8,433 bases of DNA from an uncultured Eubacteriales bacterium (GCA_900321915.1 ONXW01000176.1:1-8433), one strand, 5' to 3'. Shown: positions 1 to 7,261, counted from the first letter of the stretch. The notes: generated from the sequence alone by a model not told the origin. Numbers and translations: made by a program.

Positions 1-20
1 CATTACCAGGAGGTGAAATT

Positions 21-1607
21 ATGTGTGCAATTCTCGGTTACTGCGGCCGTCATGCATCCTATGATGTCATGAAAAAGGCCCTGGAAAAAACTGCCACAAG
101 AGGTCCGGATGATTCCCGCATTCTGAATACCGGAAACGGGTATCTCGGCTTCAACCGCCTGGCAATCATGGACCTGAGCGATGCCGGGATGCAGCCGTTT
201 ACCAGAAACGGCAACGCGGTGGTCTGCAACGGGGAAATCTACGATTTCCGCGAACTCAAGGCGGATTTGGAACAGGACGGCTATACCTTCGAAAGCGGAA
301 GCGACTGCGAGCTCCTGCTTCCGCTCTGGGAAAAATACGGCACCGGCATGTTCCGCCTGCTGGACGCGGAGTTCGCCATGATCCTGTACGACAGGGCGAG
401 CGATTCCTACATCGCCGCCAGGGACCCCATCGGCATCCGGCCTCTTTATTACGGAAAAGACAGGGACGGCATCCTGCTGTTCGCCTCGGAGCCGAAAAAC
501 CTGGTGGGAATCTGTGATGAGATAAAGCCCTTCCCGCCCGGCCATTACTATCAGGATGGGCGCTTTGTGTGCTACAGGAACATGGCTTCCGTCTCCTACA
601 CCACCGACGGCACGCTGGAGGAGATCACCGGGAAAATCAAAGAACTCCTGGTAAGCGGCGTGAGAAAGCGCCTGGATTCCGACGCGCCTCTCGGCTTCCT
701 GCTCTCCGGCGGCCTGGATTCTTCGCTGGTCTGCGGCATCGCCGCTAAGATCATGCCCGGGAAGCGCCTCCGGACCTGGTCCATCGGCATGGACACGGAC
801 GCCATCGACCTGAAATACGCGAGGGAAGTGGCCGAGTATATCGGAAGTGAACACCACGAGGTCATCATCACAAAACAGGACGTGCTGGACGCCCTGGAAC
901 CGGTCATCGCCGCCCTGGGGACCTGGGATATAACCACTATCCGCGCTTCCATCGGTATGTACCTGGTGTGCAAGGCCATCCACGAGACCTCCGATGTCCG
1001 CGTCCTGCTCACCGGAGAGATCTCGGATGAGCTTTTCGGATACAAATATACGGATTTTGCCCCGGACGCCGAGGCCTTCCAGGAGGAGGCGGAGAAGCGG
1101 ATCCGGGAGATCCACATGTACGACGTCCTGCGGGCCGACCGCTGCATCGCGGTCAACAGCCTGGAAGCCAGGGTTCCCTTCGGGGATCTGGCCTTTGCCG
1201 ACTATGTGATGCATCTTGACCCGAAGCGCAAGATGAACCGGTACGGCATAGGCAAATACCTGCTTCGCCGCGCATTCGAGGAAGATGATCTTATCCCGCA
1301 CTCCATCCTGATGCGGGAGAAAGCGGCGTTCTCCGACGCGGTGGGGCATTCCCTCAAAGATGATATCTGCGAGTACGCAGAGACCCTCTATTCTGATGAG
1401 GAATTCAGGGAGCGCTGCGGAAAATATACCTTTGCGGAACCATTTACCAAAGAATCACTTCTCTACCGTGAACTGTTTGAAAAATACTACCCGGGACACG
1501 CCGCGATGGTGGCCGATTTCTGGATGCCCAACCGCTCCTGGCCCGGCTGCGATGTCAATGACCCGTCCGCGAGAGTCCTGTCCAACTACGGAAAAAGCGG
1601 CGAATAG
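21..1607 (+). CDS. asnB: Asparagine synthase (glutamine-hydrolysing), AsnB type
   Basis: Makes asparagine from aspartate, ATP and glutamine in the cytoplasm. At 528 aa it is slightly shorter than E. coli AsnB (about 554). The N-terminal class II glutamine amidotransferase domain (about 1-190) has the nucleophile Cys2 exposed after Met removal, the RLAI segment near 46-49, NGEIYDF at 70-76 and Asp95 in a GSDCE motif. The synthetase domain has the PP-loop SGGLDSS at 229-235, TWDITTIRAS at 301-310, GEISDELFG at 332-340 and EARVPFGD at 382-389. The start is fixed by Cys2 and by AGGAGGTGA at 8-16, seven bases from AGGAGG to the ATG. Residue 3 is Ala where most relatives have Gly (MCGI). glnN follows after 15 bases, so the two are probably co-transcribed. 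The upstream promoter is outside the window. The family assignment is secure. Confidence 0.95.
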   Translation: MCAILGYCGRHASYDVMKKALEKTATRGPDDSRILNTGNGYLGFNRLAIMDLSDAGMQPFTRNGNAVVCNGEIYDFRELKADLEQDGYTFESGSDCELLLPLWEKYGTGMFRLLDAEFAMILYDRASDSYIAARDPIGIRPLYYGKDRDGILLFASEPKNLVGICDEIKPFPPGHYYQDGRFVCYRNMASVSYTTDGTLEEITGKIKELLVSGVRKRLDSDAPLGFLLSGGLDSSLVCGIAAKIMPGKRLRTWSIGMDTDAIDLKYAREVAEYIGSEHHEVIITKQDVLDALEPVIAALGTWDITTIRASIGMYLVCKAIHETSDVRVLLTGEISDELFGYKYTDFAPDAEAFQEEAEKRIREIHMYDVLRADRCIAVNSLEARVPFGDLAFADYVMHLDPKRKMNRYGIGKYLLRRAFEEDDLIPHSILMREKAAFSDAVGHSLKDDICEYAETLYSDEEFRERCGKYTFAEPFTKESLLYRELFEKYYPGHAAMVADFWMPNRSWPGCDVNDPSARVLSNYGKSGE

Positions 1608-1622
1608 AGAAAGGAGAAGCCT

Positions 1623-3734
1623 ATGTCAGAGAAATTCACTCCCGTCCCGGAATTATTCGGAAGTCTTGTCTTCGGGGATGCCGTCATGCGGGAACGTCTC
1701 CCGAAAAGCATCTACCAGGCCATCCGCAAAGCCGTACACGACGGCAGCTCCCTGGACATCGGGGTGGCAAATACCGTCGCCGCGGCCATGAAGGAGTGGG
1801 CGGTGGAGCACGGCGCGACGCATTTTACCCACTGGTTCCAGCCCATGACCGGGTTTACCGCGGAGAAACATGATTCTTTTATCTCCCCCACCGCCGACGG
1901 CCGGGTACTGATGGAGTTCTCCGGAAAAGAGCTGGTGAAAGGTGAGCCGGATGCCTCCAGTTTCCCCTCGGGAGGCCTCCGGGACACCTATGAGGCCCGC
2001 GGATACACCGCGTGGGATCCCAGCTCCCCGGCCTTTGTCAAAGACCGGACGCTCTATATCCCCACCGCCTTCTGTTCCTACGGCGGCCAGGCGCTGGACA
2101 AAAAGACGCCCCTCCTCCGCTCGGAGGATGTCCTGAACCGCTCCGCGCTGCGGATTCTCCACCTTCTCGGCAATACCGCCGTCACGAAGGTGGATGTCAC
2201 CGTGGGCTGCGAGCAGGAGTATTTCCTCATCGATAAGGAATTCTATAAGCGCAGAAAAGATCTGGTCTTCTGCGGAAGGACTCTTCTCGGCGCGCCCGCC
2301 CCGAAGGGCCAGGAGATGGAGGATCACTATTTCGGCGTGCTCAAGCCGAAGATTGCGGCCTTCATGCATGACCTGGATGAAGAGCTGTGGAAGCTGGGCG
2401 TGCCCGCCAAGACAAAGCACAACGAGGTGGCGCCGGCCCAGTACGAGATGGCGCCGGTCTTCGAGATCAGCAACATTGCCACGGACCACAACCAGCTCAC
2501 CATGGAGCTCCTCAAAAAGGTGGCGGACCGCCACGGCTTCGCCTGCCTGCTCCATGAGAAGCCTTTTGACGGGGTAAATGGCAGCGGCAAGCACGATAAC
2601 TGGTCCATGGTGACCGATACCGGCGAGAACCTTTTAAACCCGGGCAGCACGCCGGCCAAAAACACACAGTTCCTGGTCTTCCTCTGCGCAGTGATTGCCG
2701 CCGTGGATGACTACGCGGACCTCCTCCGCACGGCCGTCGCCACAGCCGGCAATGACCACCGCCTGGGCGGAAACGAGGCGCCTCCCGCCGTCATCTCCGT
2801 CTTTGTCGGCGATGAGCTCGAGCAGGTCCTCCGCTCCATCGAGAGCGACTATGACCTTGAGGAACACAGCAGCATTATGATGGAATTGGCGCGGATGCTG
2901 CCGCTTCTTAAGCAGGACAACACCGACCGGAACAGGACCTCGCCCTTTGCCTTCACCGGCAACAAGTTCGAGTTCCGCATGCCGGGAAGCTCCATCTCCG
3001 CGGCCGACCCCAACATCGTGCTGAACACCGCGGTAGCCGAGGAGCTGGACCGGTTCTATGAGAAGCTTATCGGCGTTTCCCCGGAAGACCTGGAGGCAGC
3101 CGTGCACAGCCTTATCAAAGAATCCATCATGGCCCACCGCAGGATCATCTTCAACGGGAACGGCTATACCGACGAGTGGCTTGCGGAAGCGGAATCCAGG
3201 GGACTCCCGAATCTCCGCTCCGTCCCTGAGTCCGCCCCCGCCCTCCTGTCAGAGAAAAACATGTCGCTGTTTACAGGCCACGGGATCTACACCGAGGAGG
3301 AGATCCGCTCCCGCTACGCTATCCAGCTGGAGAACTATTCCAAGACCATCCACATCGAGTCCCTGACCCTGCAGGATATGCTGAAAAAGGATTTCACCGG
3401 AGCCCTTCTCTCTTTCATGCAGGCCGTCGAGACGGAAGTCATAAAGAAAAAGCAGGTCCTTCCGGACCTGCCCAGCAGTTATGAACTCTCTATTCTCTGT
3501 GCGCTGAACACCAGCGCGGAGCAGATGCAGTCCCTCCTCCTGGCGCTCGCCGACGAGACACAGCGGGCGGAGGAGATCCCTGACCTCCTGGAGCGCGCGG
3601 CATTCTACCACGACGCCGTCCTGGGGGAAATGGAACAGCTCCGCGCCGCGGCGGACGCGGCGGAGGCCCTCATACCGAACGGGTTTATCCCCTATCCGAC
3701 CTATGAGGAAATGCTGTTCCACCTGAGAAAGTAA
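1623..3734 (+). CDS. glnN: Glutamine synthetase type III (GSIII)
   Basis: Condenses glutamate and ammonia to glutamine using ATP; a large cytoplasmic oligomer in known members. Its 703 aa match the GSIII family (about 700-730) and are far longer than type I or II enzymes. Visible family signatures are TGFTAEKHDSFISP (76-89), SSFPSGGLRDTYEARG (112-127), the glutamate/metal region CEQEY (196-200), NEVAPAQYEMAPVFE (267-281), NGSGKHDNWSM (319-329), GGNEAPPA (382-389) and NRTSPFAFTGNKFEFR (437-452). The C-terminal part after about residue 560 is helical and typical of GSIII. The ATG is preceded by AAGGAG at 1611-1616 with six bases of spacing. It sits directly behind asnB, which uses glutamine, indicating an ammonia-assimilation and amide-nitrogen operon. 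No frameshift or missing motif was seen. The C-terminal coding sequence forms one arm of an inverted repeat at the convergent junction. Confidence 0.96.
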   Translation: MSEKFTPVPELFGSLVFGDAVMRERLPKSIYQAIRKAVHDGSSLDIGVANTVAAAMKEWAVEHGATHFTHWFQPMTGFTAEKHDSFISPTADGRVLMEFSGKELVKGEPDASSFPSGGLRDTYEARGYTAWDPSSPAFVKDRTLYIPTAFCSYGGQALDKKTPLLRSEDVLNRSALRILHLLGNTAVTKVDVTVGCEQEYFLIDKEFYKRRKDLVFCGRTLLGAPAPKGQEMEDHYFGVLKPKIAAFMHDLDEELWKLGVPAKTKHNEVAPAQYEMAPVFEISNIATDHNQLTMELLKKVADRHGFACLLHEKPFDGVNGSGKHDNWSMVTDTGENLLNPGSTPAKNTQFLVFLCAVIAAVDDYADLLRTAVATAGNDHRLGGNEAPPAVISVFVGDELEQVLRSIESDYDLEEHSSIMMELARMLPLLKQDNTDRNRTSPFAFTGNKFEFRMPGSSISAADPNIVLNTAVAEELDRFYEKLIGVSPEDLEAAVHSLIKESIMAHRRIIFNGNGYTDEWLAEAESRGLPNLRSVPESAPALLSEKNMSLFTGHGIYTEEEIRSRYAIQLENYSKTIHIESLTLQDMLKKDFTGALLSFMQAVETEVIKKKQVLPDLPSSYELSILCALNTSAEQMQSLLLALADETQRAEEIPDLLERAAFYHDAVLGEMEQLRAAADAAEALIPNGFIPYPTYEEMLFHLRK

Positions 3735-3753
3735 AAACTTCCTTCTTCCTCAG
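3723..3753. repeat. Inverted repeat spanning both convergent stop codons
   Basis: The arms CTGAGAAAG (3723-3731) and CTTCCTCAG (3745-3753) form a nine-position stem with one non-Watson-Crick pair (A-C in the + transcript, a G-U wobble in the - transcript) and a 13-base loop. The glnN stop (3732-3734) lies at the loop start and the serine acetyltransferase stop (3750-3752) lies in the second arm. It could slow or stabilise RNA ends in both directions. Neither side has a clear U tract, so it is not a canonical intrinsic terminator. Confidence 0.35.
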
Positions 3754-4706
3754 ATGTTGTAAAACCAGGATTCATCCTGCGGAATATCTTTACTGAGAAG
3801 CGCCTTTTCACCACCCCGGTAGTCCAGCTCCTGATTCTTCACGCTGACCCGGGTCCCCGGTCTTACCGAGGAGGTGATAAAGGCGTTTCCGCCTATCACG
3901 GCGTCCCTTCCGATGACAGTCTCGCCGCCGAGGATCGAAGCCCCGGAATAAACCGTGACATTGTCCTCAATGGTGGGATGGCGTTTCGTGCCGTGGAGCT
4001 TGTGTCCGAGCTTCGTCGAGAGCGCGCCTATGGTGACGCCCTGGTAGAGCTTCACATGCTCGCCGATCTCTGAGGTGGAACCTACGACAATGCCCGTCCC
4101 GTGGTCGATGCAGAAGTACTTCCCGATGGTTGCCCGCGGGTGAATGTCAATTCCCGTCACGCTGTGGGCGTACTCCGTCATCATGCGCGGGATCAGGGGC
4201 ACCTCCTGCATGTACAGCTCGTGGGCAATCCTGTTGATAGTGATGGCCAGGAGTCCCGGGTAGGAGAGGACAATATCCTCCTTGCTGTCCGTCGCCGGGT
4301 CCCCGTCGAAGGTCGCCTGCAGGTCGGTATTGACAAGCTCCCGGATGCGGGGCACCTGCCGGAAAAACCGGACCGCCATTCCCTGGGCGATATCAGACAG
4401 TTCCTCCTCATTCTTCCCGTCAAATTTCCTGTCGTGATGGAGCGCCAGCGCAATCTGCTGCTCCAGGTTGAACATGACATCCTCGATCAGCACGGTCAGC
4501 TGCCTCTTCGGGCTGTAGCTGCGGTAGGAGTGCTCACGGTAATACCCGGGGAACACGATGCGCAGCATCTTGTTGACGATGTCTACCACCGCCTCCTTAT
4601 CGGGCATGTTGTAGATATCCATCTCATCCACATCACGATCCAGGGCATAGTCCTGCATGATCAGCTCAACAATATTATCGATCTCATTTCCGATTCGCTC
4701 TGCCAT
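3750..4706 (-). CDS. cysE: Serine O-acetyltransferase (CysE/EpsC)
   Basis: Transfers acetyl from acetyl-CoA to L-serine, giving O-acetylserine, the precursor that cysteine synthase (CysK) sulfhydrylates. The protein is 318 aa with a helical N-terminal domain (about 1-180, including the DPA...SYPG..A..RIAHELY region at 136-165). A left-handed beta-helix of hexapeptide repeats follows (about 184-290). Asp187 in GIDIHP and His202 in CIDHGTG are 15 residues apart, like the E. coli catalytic pair Asp143/His158. KRHPTIEDNV at 241-250 is also conserved. The protein ends in WFYNI; a C-terminal Ile is the known CysK-docking residue in other CysE proteins. The start has only a weak purine-rich site (AGAGAAAG) before the ATG, and no better in-frame start is seen. 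It lies 50 bases after the CPBP gene and is probably the last gene of that cluster. It converges with glnN. Confidence 0.93.
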   Translation of the reverse strand: MAERIGNEIDNIVELIMQDYALDRDVDEMDIYNMPDKEAVVDIVNKMLRIVFPGYYREHSYRSYSPKRQLTVLIEDVMFNLEQQIALALHHDRKFDGKNEEELSDIAQGMAVRFFRQVPRIRELVNTDLQATFDGDPATDSKEDIVLSYPGLLAITINRIAHELYMQEVPLIPRMMTEYAHSVTGIDIHPRATIGKYFCIDHGTGIVVGSTSEIGEHVKLYQGVTIGALSTKLGHKLHGTKRHPTIEDNVTVYSGASILGGETVIGRDAVIGGNAFITSSVRPGTRVSVKNQELDYRGGEKALLSKDIPQDESWFYNI

Positions 4707-4756
4707 AATCTTTCTCTTTTCTGCTGTTGTTTTTTTCTCTTACGGCTACTTCCCCG

Positions 4757-5386
4757 CTATATGCCGAAGAACGCCGAGAGCAGTACCGCCGCGATGTTGG
4801 CTCCCATATGCATCGCGAAGGATCCGGAAAGGCCTGTCTCCTCATAACTCTGCGCGAGGAACAGTCCCACGATGAACCCGTAGATGCCCTGGGCAATGTT
4901 TCCGTGAGCGGCGCCGAAATACAGCGCGCTCAGCACAGCCGAAGTCTTCACGGGAAATGTCTCCCGCAGCTGTCCGTAGGCCAGGCCCCGGAACATCAGC
5001 TCCTCCGCGAAAGGCGCGAGTATGCACATTCCCGCAAGCTGCAGCGAAACGGGCATGGTAAACAGCTGCTCTGCCGCCTGCTCATAGGATCCGGCATAGC
5101 GGCTCAGGCCGCTCACCGCCATCACAAAGTTCAGCACAACGCCGAGGACAGCCCCGGCCGCAAACCGGAAAGCAATCTCCCGGGCGCCCGGCATTCCCCG
5201 CCGTTTCTTTTTCCGGTATACCGCGCAGAACACGGGGATGGCAATGACAGCGCCTCCGAAAAGGGCAAACCACAGGTGTTCCCTGCCGGCAAGGACGCCG
5301 GCAATCCCGGTCGCCGCCTCATAAAATAGCAGCGGCCAGAAGAAACGCAGGGCCCAGACAAGGCCCCGGGCCATACTGTGCATCAT
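4757..5386 (-). CDS. CPBP family intramembrane glutamic endopeptidase
   Basis: Predicted polytopic membrane protein of the CPBP (CAAX protease and bacteriocin-processing, Abi) family, 209 aa from the chosen start. Hydrophobic segments lie near residues 8-24, 36-57, 73-93, 113-130, 147-182 and 188-206, with a basic cytoplasmic-type loop YRKKKRR at 57-63. All three family motifs are present: EELMFR (Glu128, Glu129, Arg133), FGAAH (His161) and HMGAN (His193, Asn197), so it is probably catalytic. The start is taken at 5386, where ATGA overlaps the nth stop; GGGGTGG lies four bases upstream. The adjacent ATG at 5383 is equally possible, while an in-frame start at 5428 would run well into nth. Family members act in prenyl-protein processing, bacteriocin self-immunity or unknown roles; no bacteriocin gene is visible here, so the substrate is unknown. 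Translation is probably coupled to nth. Confidence 0.9.
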   Translation of the reverse strand: MMHSMARGLVWALRFFWPLLFYEAATGIAGVLAGREHLWFALFGGAVIAIPVFCAVYRKKKRRGMPGAREIAFRFAAGAVLGVVLNFVMAVSGLSRYAGSYEQAAEQLFTMPVSLQLAGMCILAPFAEELMFRGLAYGQLRETFPVKTSAVLSALYFGAAHGNIAQGIYGFIVGLFLAQSYEETGLSGSFAMHMGANIAAVLLSAFFGI

Positions 5387-6045
5387 TGTTCCACCCCGTT
5401 CTTCTCGCAGATATCCTCGAGGCAGCACCTGTCACAGTACGGGTGGGTCCTGGCGGTACATACCGCCCTGCCGTGTTCCACCAGCCGGTGGCAGAAGAGG
5501 TTTCCCTCCTCCGGCGGCACAATCTTCCACAGCGCCATCTCCACCTTCCTCGGCTCTTTCATATCATGCACCAGGCCTATCCTGTTGCTCAGGCGGATGC
5601 AGTGGGTATCCGTGACGATGGCGGGTTTCCCGAACACGTCGCCCATCACCAGGTTCGCGCTCTTTCTGCCGACGCCGGGCAGGGCCAGAAGCTCTTCAAA
5701 GGTGTCAGGCACTCTGCCGTCGTATTTGTCCCGCAGCACCTTCATGCAGGCGCTGATGTCCCGGGCCTTCGACGGCCCGAGGCCGCAGGGATGCACGATC
5801 GCCTCAATCTCGTCCACATCGGCGTCCGCCAGGGCATTCACATCCGGGAACTTCCTGTACAGATCCTGAACGACGACATTTACCCGGGCATCGGTGCACT
5901 GGGCTGCCAGTCTCACGCTGACCAGGAGCTTCCATGCATCATCGTAGTCCAGGGTGCAGTCCGCGTCGGGGTATTCTGCCGCAAGGCGCCGGATAGTCTC
6001 CAGCGCCCGCTCTTTTTCAGTCATTTTTTTATTCTTTTTTGCCAC
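5383..6045 (-). CDS. nth: Endonuclease III (bifunctional DNA glycosylase/AP lyase)
   Basis: Base-excision repair enzyme that removes oxidised pyrimidines and cleaves at abasic sites. The 220 aa fit the family (about 210-220). The helix-hairpin-helix LPGVGRKSANLV covers 122-133 with catalytic Lys128. Asp146 in VTDTH is 18 residues later, as for E. coli Lys120/Asp138. AAQCTD at 47-52 matches the conserved AQ-TD segment. The C-terminal [4Fe-4S] cluster cysteines are Cys196, 204, 207 and 213, spaced C-X7-C-X2-C-X5-C; E. coli Nth has X6 in the first gap. The start is GTG at 6045, because GGAG lies eight bases upstream; the ATG at 6024 is a weaker alternative. It overlaps the NYN gene by 17 bases and the CPBP gene by four, implying one transcript. 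Confidence 0.95.
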   Translation of the reverse strand: MAKKNKKMTEKERALETIRRLAAEYPDADCTLDYDDAWKLLVSVRLAAQCTDARVNVVVQDLYRKFPDVNALADADVDEIEAIVHPCGLGPSKARDISACMKVLRDKYDGRVPDTFEELLALPGVGRKSANLVMGDVFGKPAIVTDTHCIRLSNRIGLVHDMKEPRKVEMALWKIVPPEEGNLFCHRLVEHGRAVCTARTHPYCDRCCLEDICEKNGVEQ

Positions 6046-7219
6046 CGGTCAGTCTCCGCATCCACCCCGAGAAAAAATCCTGGGGTTCTCCATCCGAAAA
6101 ATCTTCACTGTGCTCATAGTATTCCGGCGGAAGGGCAAGGGCCGCCGAATCCGATACGGGTCCCGGAGTCTTCTCCATCTTCCGGAGTTCCTGGGACAGG
6201 GTCTTTTCGGTCTGCTCTCCGGCCGGCTCCGCGATGATCTCCCCTGTGGGGTCAACCGTAAACGGAACCGCGTAGGTGCCGCCGGCTTCCGCGTCTTCCG
6301 TCTTCTTCCTGCGGCCGCCCCTTCTCCTGCTCTTCTTCGGAGGTTCGGGTTCCGGCTCGTCCTGCGGTTTCACGCGGACATAAATCACGGACAGCAGCGG
6401 GTTGTGCGGATTATTTGCGGGCCTCGACTCTATCGAATCAAACTTTTCGATAAACAGCCTGAGCTTGGAACAGCCGTAATTTCGCGGGTCAAAGCCCGGC
6501 ACACGCTTCGGCAGGTTGTCGCCTAGAACGGAAAGGTCCGCCCATCCGTCGTCTCCGGCATTGGAATCGATGATGGCGATCACTTCCTTCTCCATCTCCG
6601 CCATATCCGGGATGTTGCGTATGGTCTCTTCCGCCTCCGGCGCTTCCGCGGCAGCCTCCTGGGCCTCCGCAGCCGCAGCCTCCTGGGCCTCCGCCGCACT
6701 CTTCTTCCTGTTCTCTGTACTGCTCTGGGATTGTGTGCTCTTTTTCTTCCTGCTTCGCTGCGCCTTCCCGTTCTCCTCGTCAAAAAGGATATCCAGGAAT
6801 TTGAACGTCTCGCAGGCTGAAACCAGCGCGGTGGGTGTTTTCTGTTCTCCCATGCCGATGACGGTCATGCCGGATTCACGAAGCCGCAGCACCAGCTTTG
6901 TGAAATCGCTGTCCGATGTCACGATGCAGAAACCATCTACATTTCCCGAATAGAGAATGTCCATGGCATCAATAATCAGCGCAGAATCAGAGGCATTCTT
7001 TCCATGGGTGTAATTATACTGGAATACCGGCGTGATCGCGTATTCCTGCATGTTTTTCATCCACGTCTTTACGCTGGCTATCTGGAAATCCCCATACAGC
7101 CTTTTGTACGTCGCCGTGCCGTAATTGCTGGTCTCATCCAGGATGAGTTTAATGTATTTGCTGGATACATTTTCCGCATCGATCAGCACCGCGATCCTTT
7201 TTTCATGTTTCGTATCCAT
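6029..7219 (-). CDS. NYN-domain (PIN-like) protein with C-terminal LOTUS/OST-HTH domain
   Basis: Predicted cytoplasmic RNA-binding or RNA-cleaving protein of 396 aa. The NYN/LabA (DUF88-type) domain spans about 7-148. Its candidate metal-binding acidic residues are Asp14 (LIDAEN), Asp78 (NASDSA), Asp84 or 87, and Asp103/Asp105 (VTSDSDF), so the nuclease site looks intact. Residues 151-205 are a linker, first Lys/Ser/Gln-rich, then an Ala/Glu-rich repeat (AEAQEAAA twice). A LOTUS/OST-HTH domain follows at about 207-285 (EKEVIAIIDS, then NYGCSKLRLFIEKFDSIE). Then comes a Pro/Glu stretch, the basic patch KKSRRRGGRRKK (295-306) and a disordered acidic tail. NYN domains are predicted RNases and LOTUS domains bind structured or G-rich RNA in characterised proteins; the target here is unknown. 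The ATG at 7219 has its only good Shine-Dalgarno 16 bases away. It is first in a cluster with nth, CPBP and cysE. Confidence 0.88.
   Translation of the reverse strand: MDTKHEKRIAVLIDAENVSSKYIKLILDETSNYGTATYKRLYGDFQIASVKTWMKNMQEYAITPVFQYNYTHGKNASDSALIIDAMDILYSGNVDGFCIVTSDSDFTKLVLRLRESGMTVIGMGEQKTPTALVSACETFKFLDILFDEENGKAQRSRKKKSTQSQSSTENRKKSAAEAQEAAAAEAQEAAAEAPEAEETIRNIPDMAEMEKEVIAIIDSNAGDDGWADLSVLGDNLPKRVPGFDPRNYGCSKLRLFIEKFDSIESRPANNPHNPLLSVIYVRVKPQDEPEPEPPKKSRRRGGRRKKTEDAEAGGTYAVPFTVDPTGEIIAEPAGEQTEKTLSQELRKMEKTPGPVSDSAALALPPEYYEHSEDFSDGEPQDFFSGWMRRLTGGKKE
6651..6694 (-). repeat. In-frame tandem repeat, 24-base period, in the NYN linker
   Basis: The 20-mer GCAGCCTCCTGGGCCTCCGC (+ strand) occurs perfectly at 6651-6670 and 6675-6694, a period of 24 bases or eight codons. 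It encodes AEAQEAAA twice (about residues 176-191), followed by a degenerate third unit EAPEAEE. Because the period is a multiple of three, copy changes would lengthen or shorten the linker without a frameshift. Confidence 0.85.
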
Positions 7220-7235
7220 GTTCCGGGTGTCATCA

Positions 7236-7245
7236 CTCCTTTCTC
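7236..7245 (-). promoter_or_regulatory. Shine-Dalgarno of the NYN gene, unusually far from its ATG
   Basis: GAGAAAGGAG on the - strand is a strong anti-SD match, but 16 bases separate it from the ATG at 7219. The usual gap is about 5-9. No in-frame ATG, GTG or TTG lies closer. A GGA sits three to five bases before the ATG and could contribute weakly. An out-of-frame ATG at 7233 is only two bases from the SD. Confidence 0.5.
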
Positions 7246-7261
7246 ATGACGCCTGTGTCTT

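Noticed and set aside
3..1349. 448-codon open frame on the - strand opposite asnB
   Set aside because: It lies entirely opposite a gene with all family motifs, shows no recognisable domain, and is expected from GC-rich codon bias.
1653..2594. 313-codon open frame on the - strand opposite glnN
   Set aside because: It is opposite a fully conserved region of glutamine synthetase III and has no motif or good ribosome binding site that I can see.
4707..4756. Gap between the CPBP gene and cysE, checked for a terminator or promoter
   Set aside because: It holds an A-rich tract on the - strand but no stem of more than three pairs and no good -10/-35 pair, so I treat it as an operon spacer.
4101..4847. 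248-codon open frame on the + strand opposite cysE
   Set aside because: It is antisense to the hexapeptide-repeat and N-terminal domains of the acetyltransferase, with no independent evidence of coding.
5386..6237. 283-codon open frame on the + strand opposite nth and the NYN gene end
   Set aside because: It crosses two well-supported genes and its product is a low-complexity His/Pro/Arg-rich shadow.
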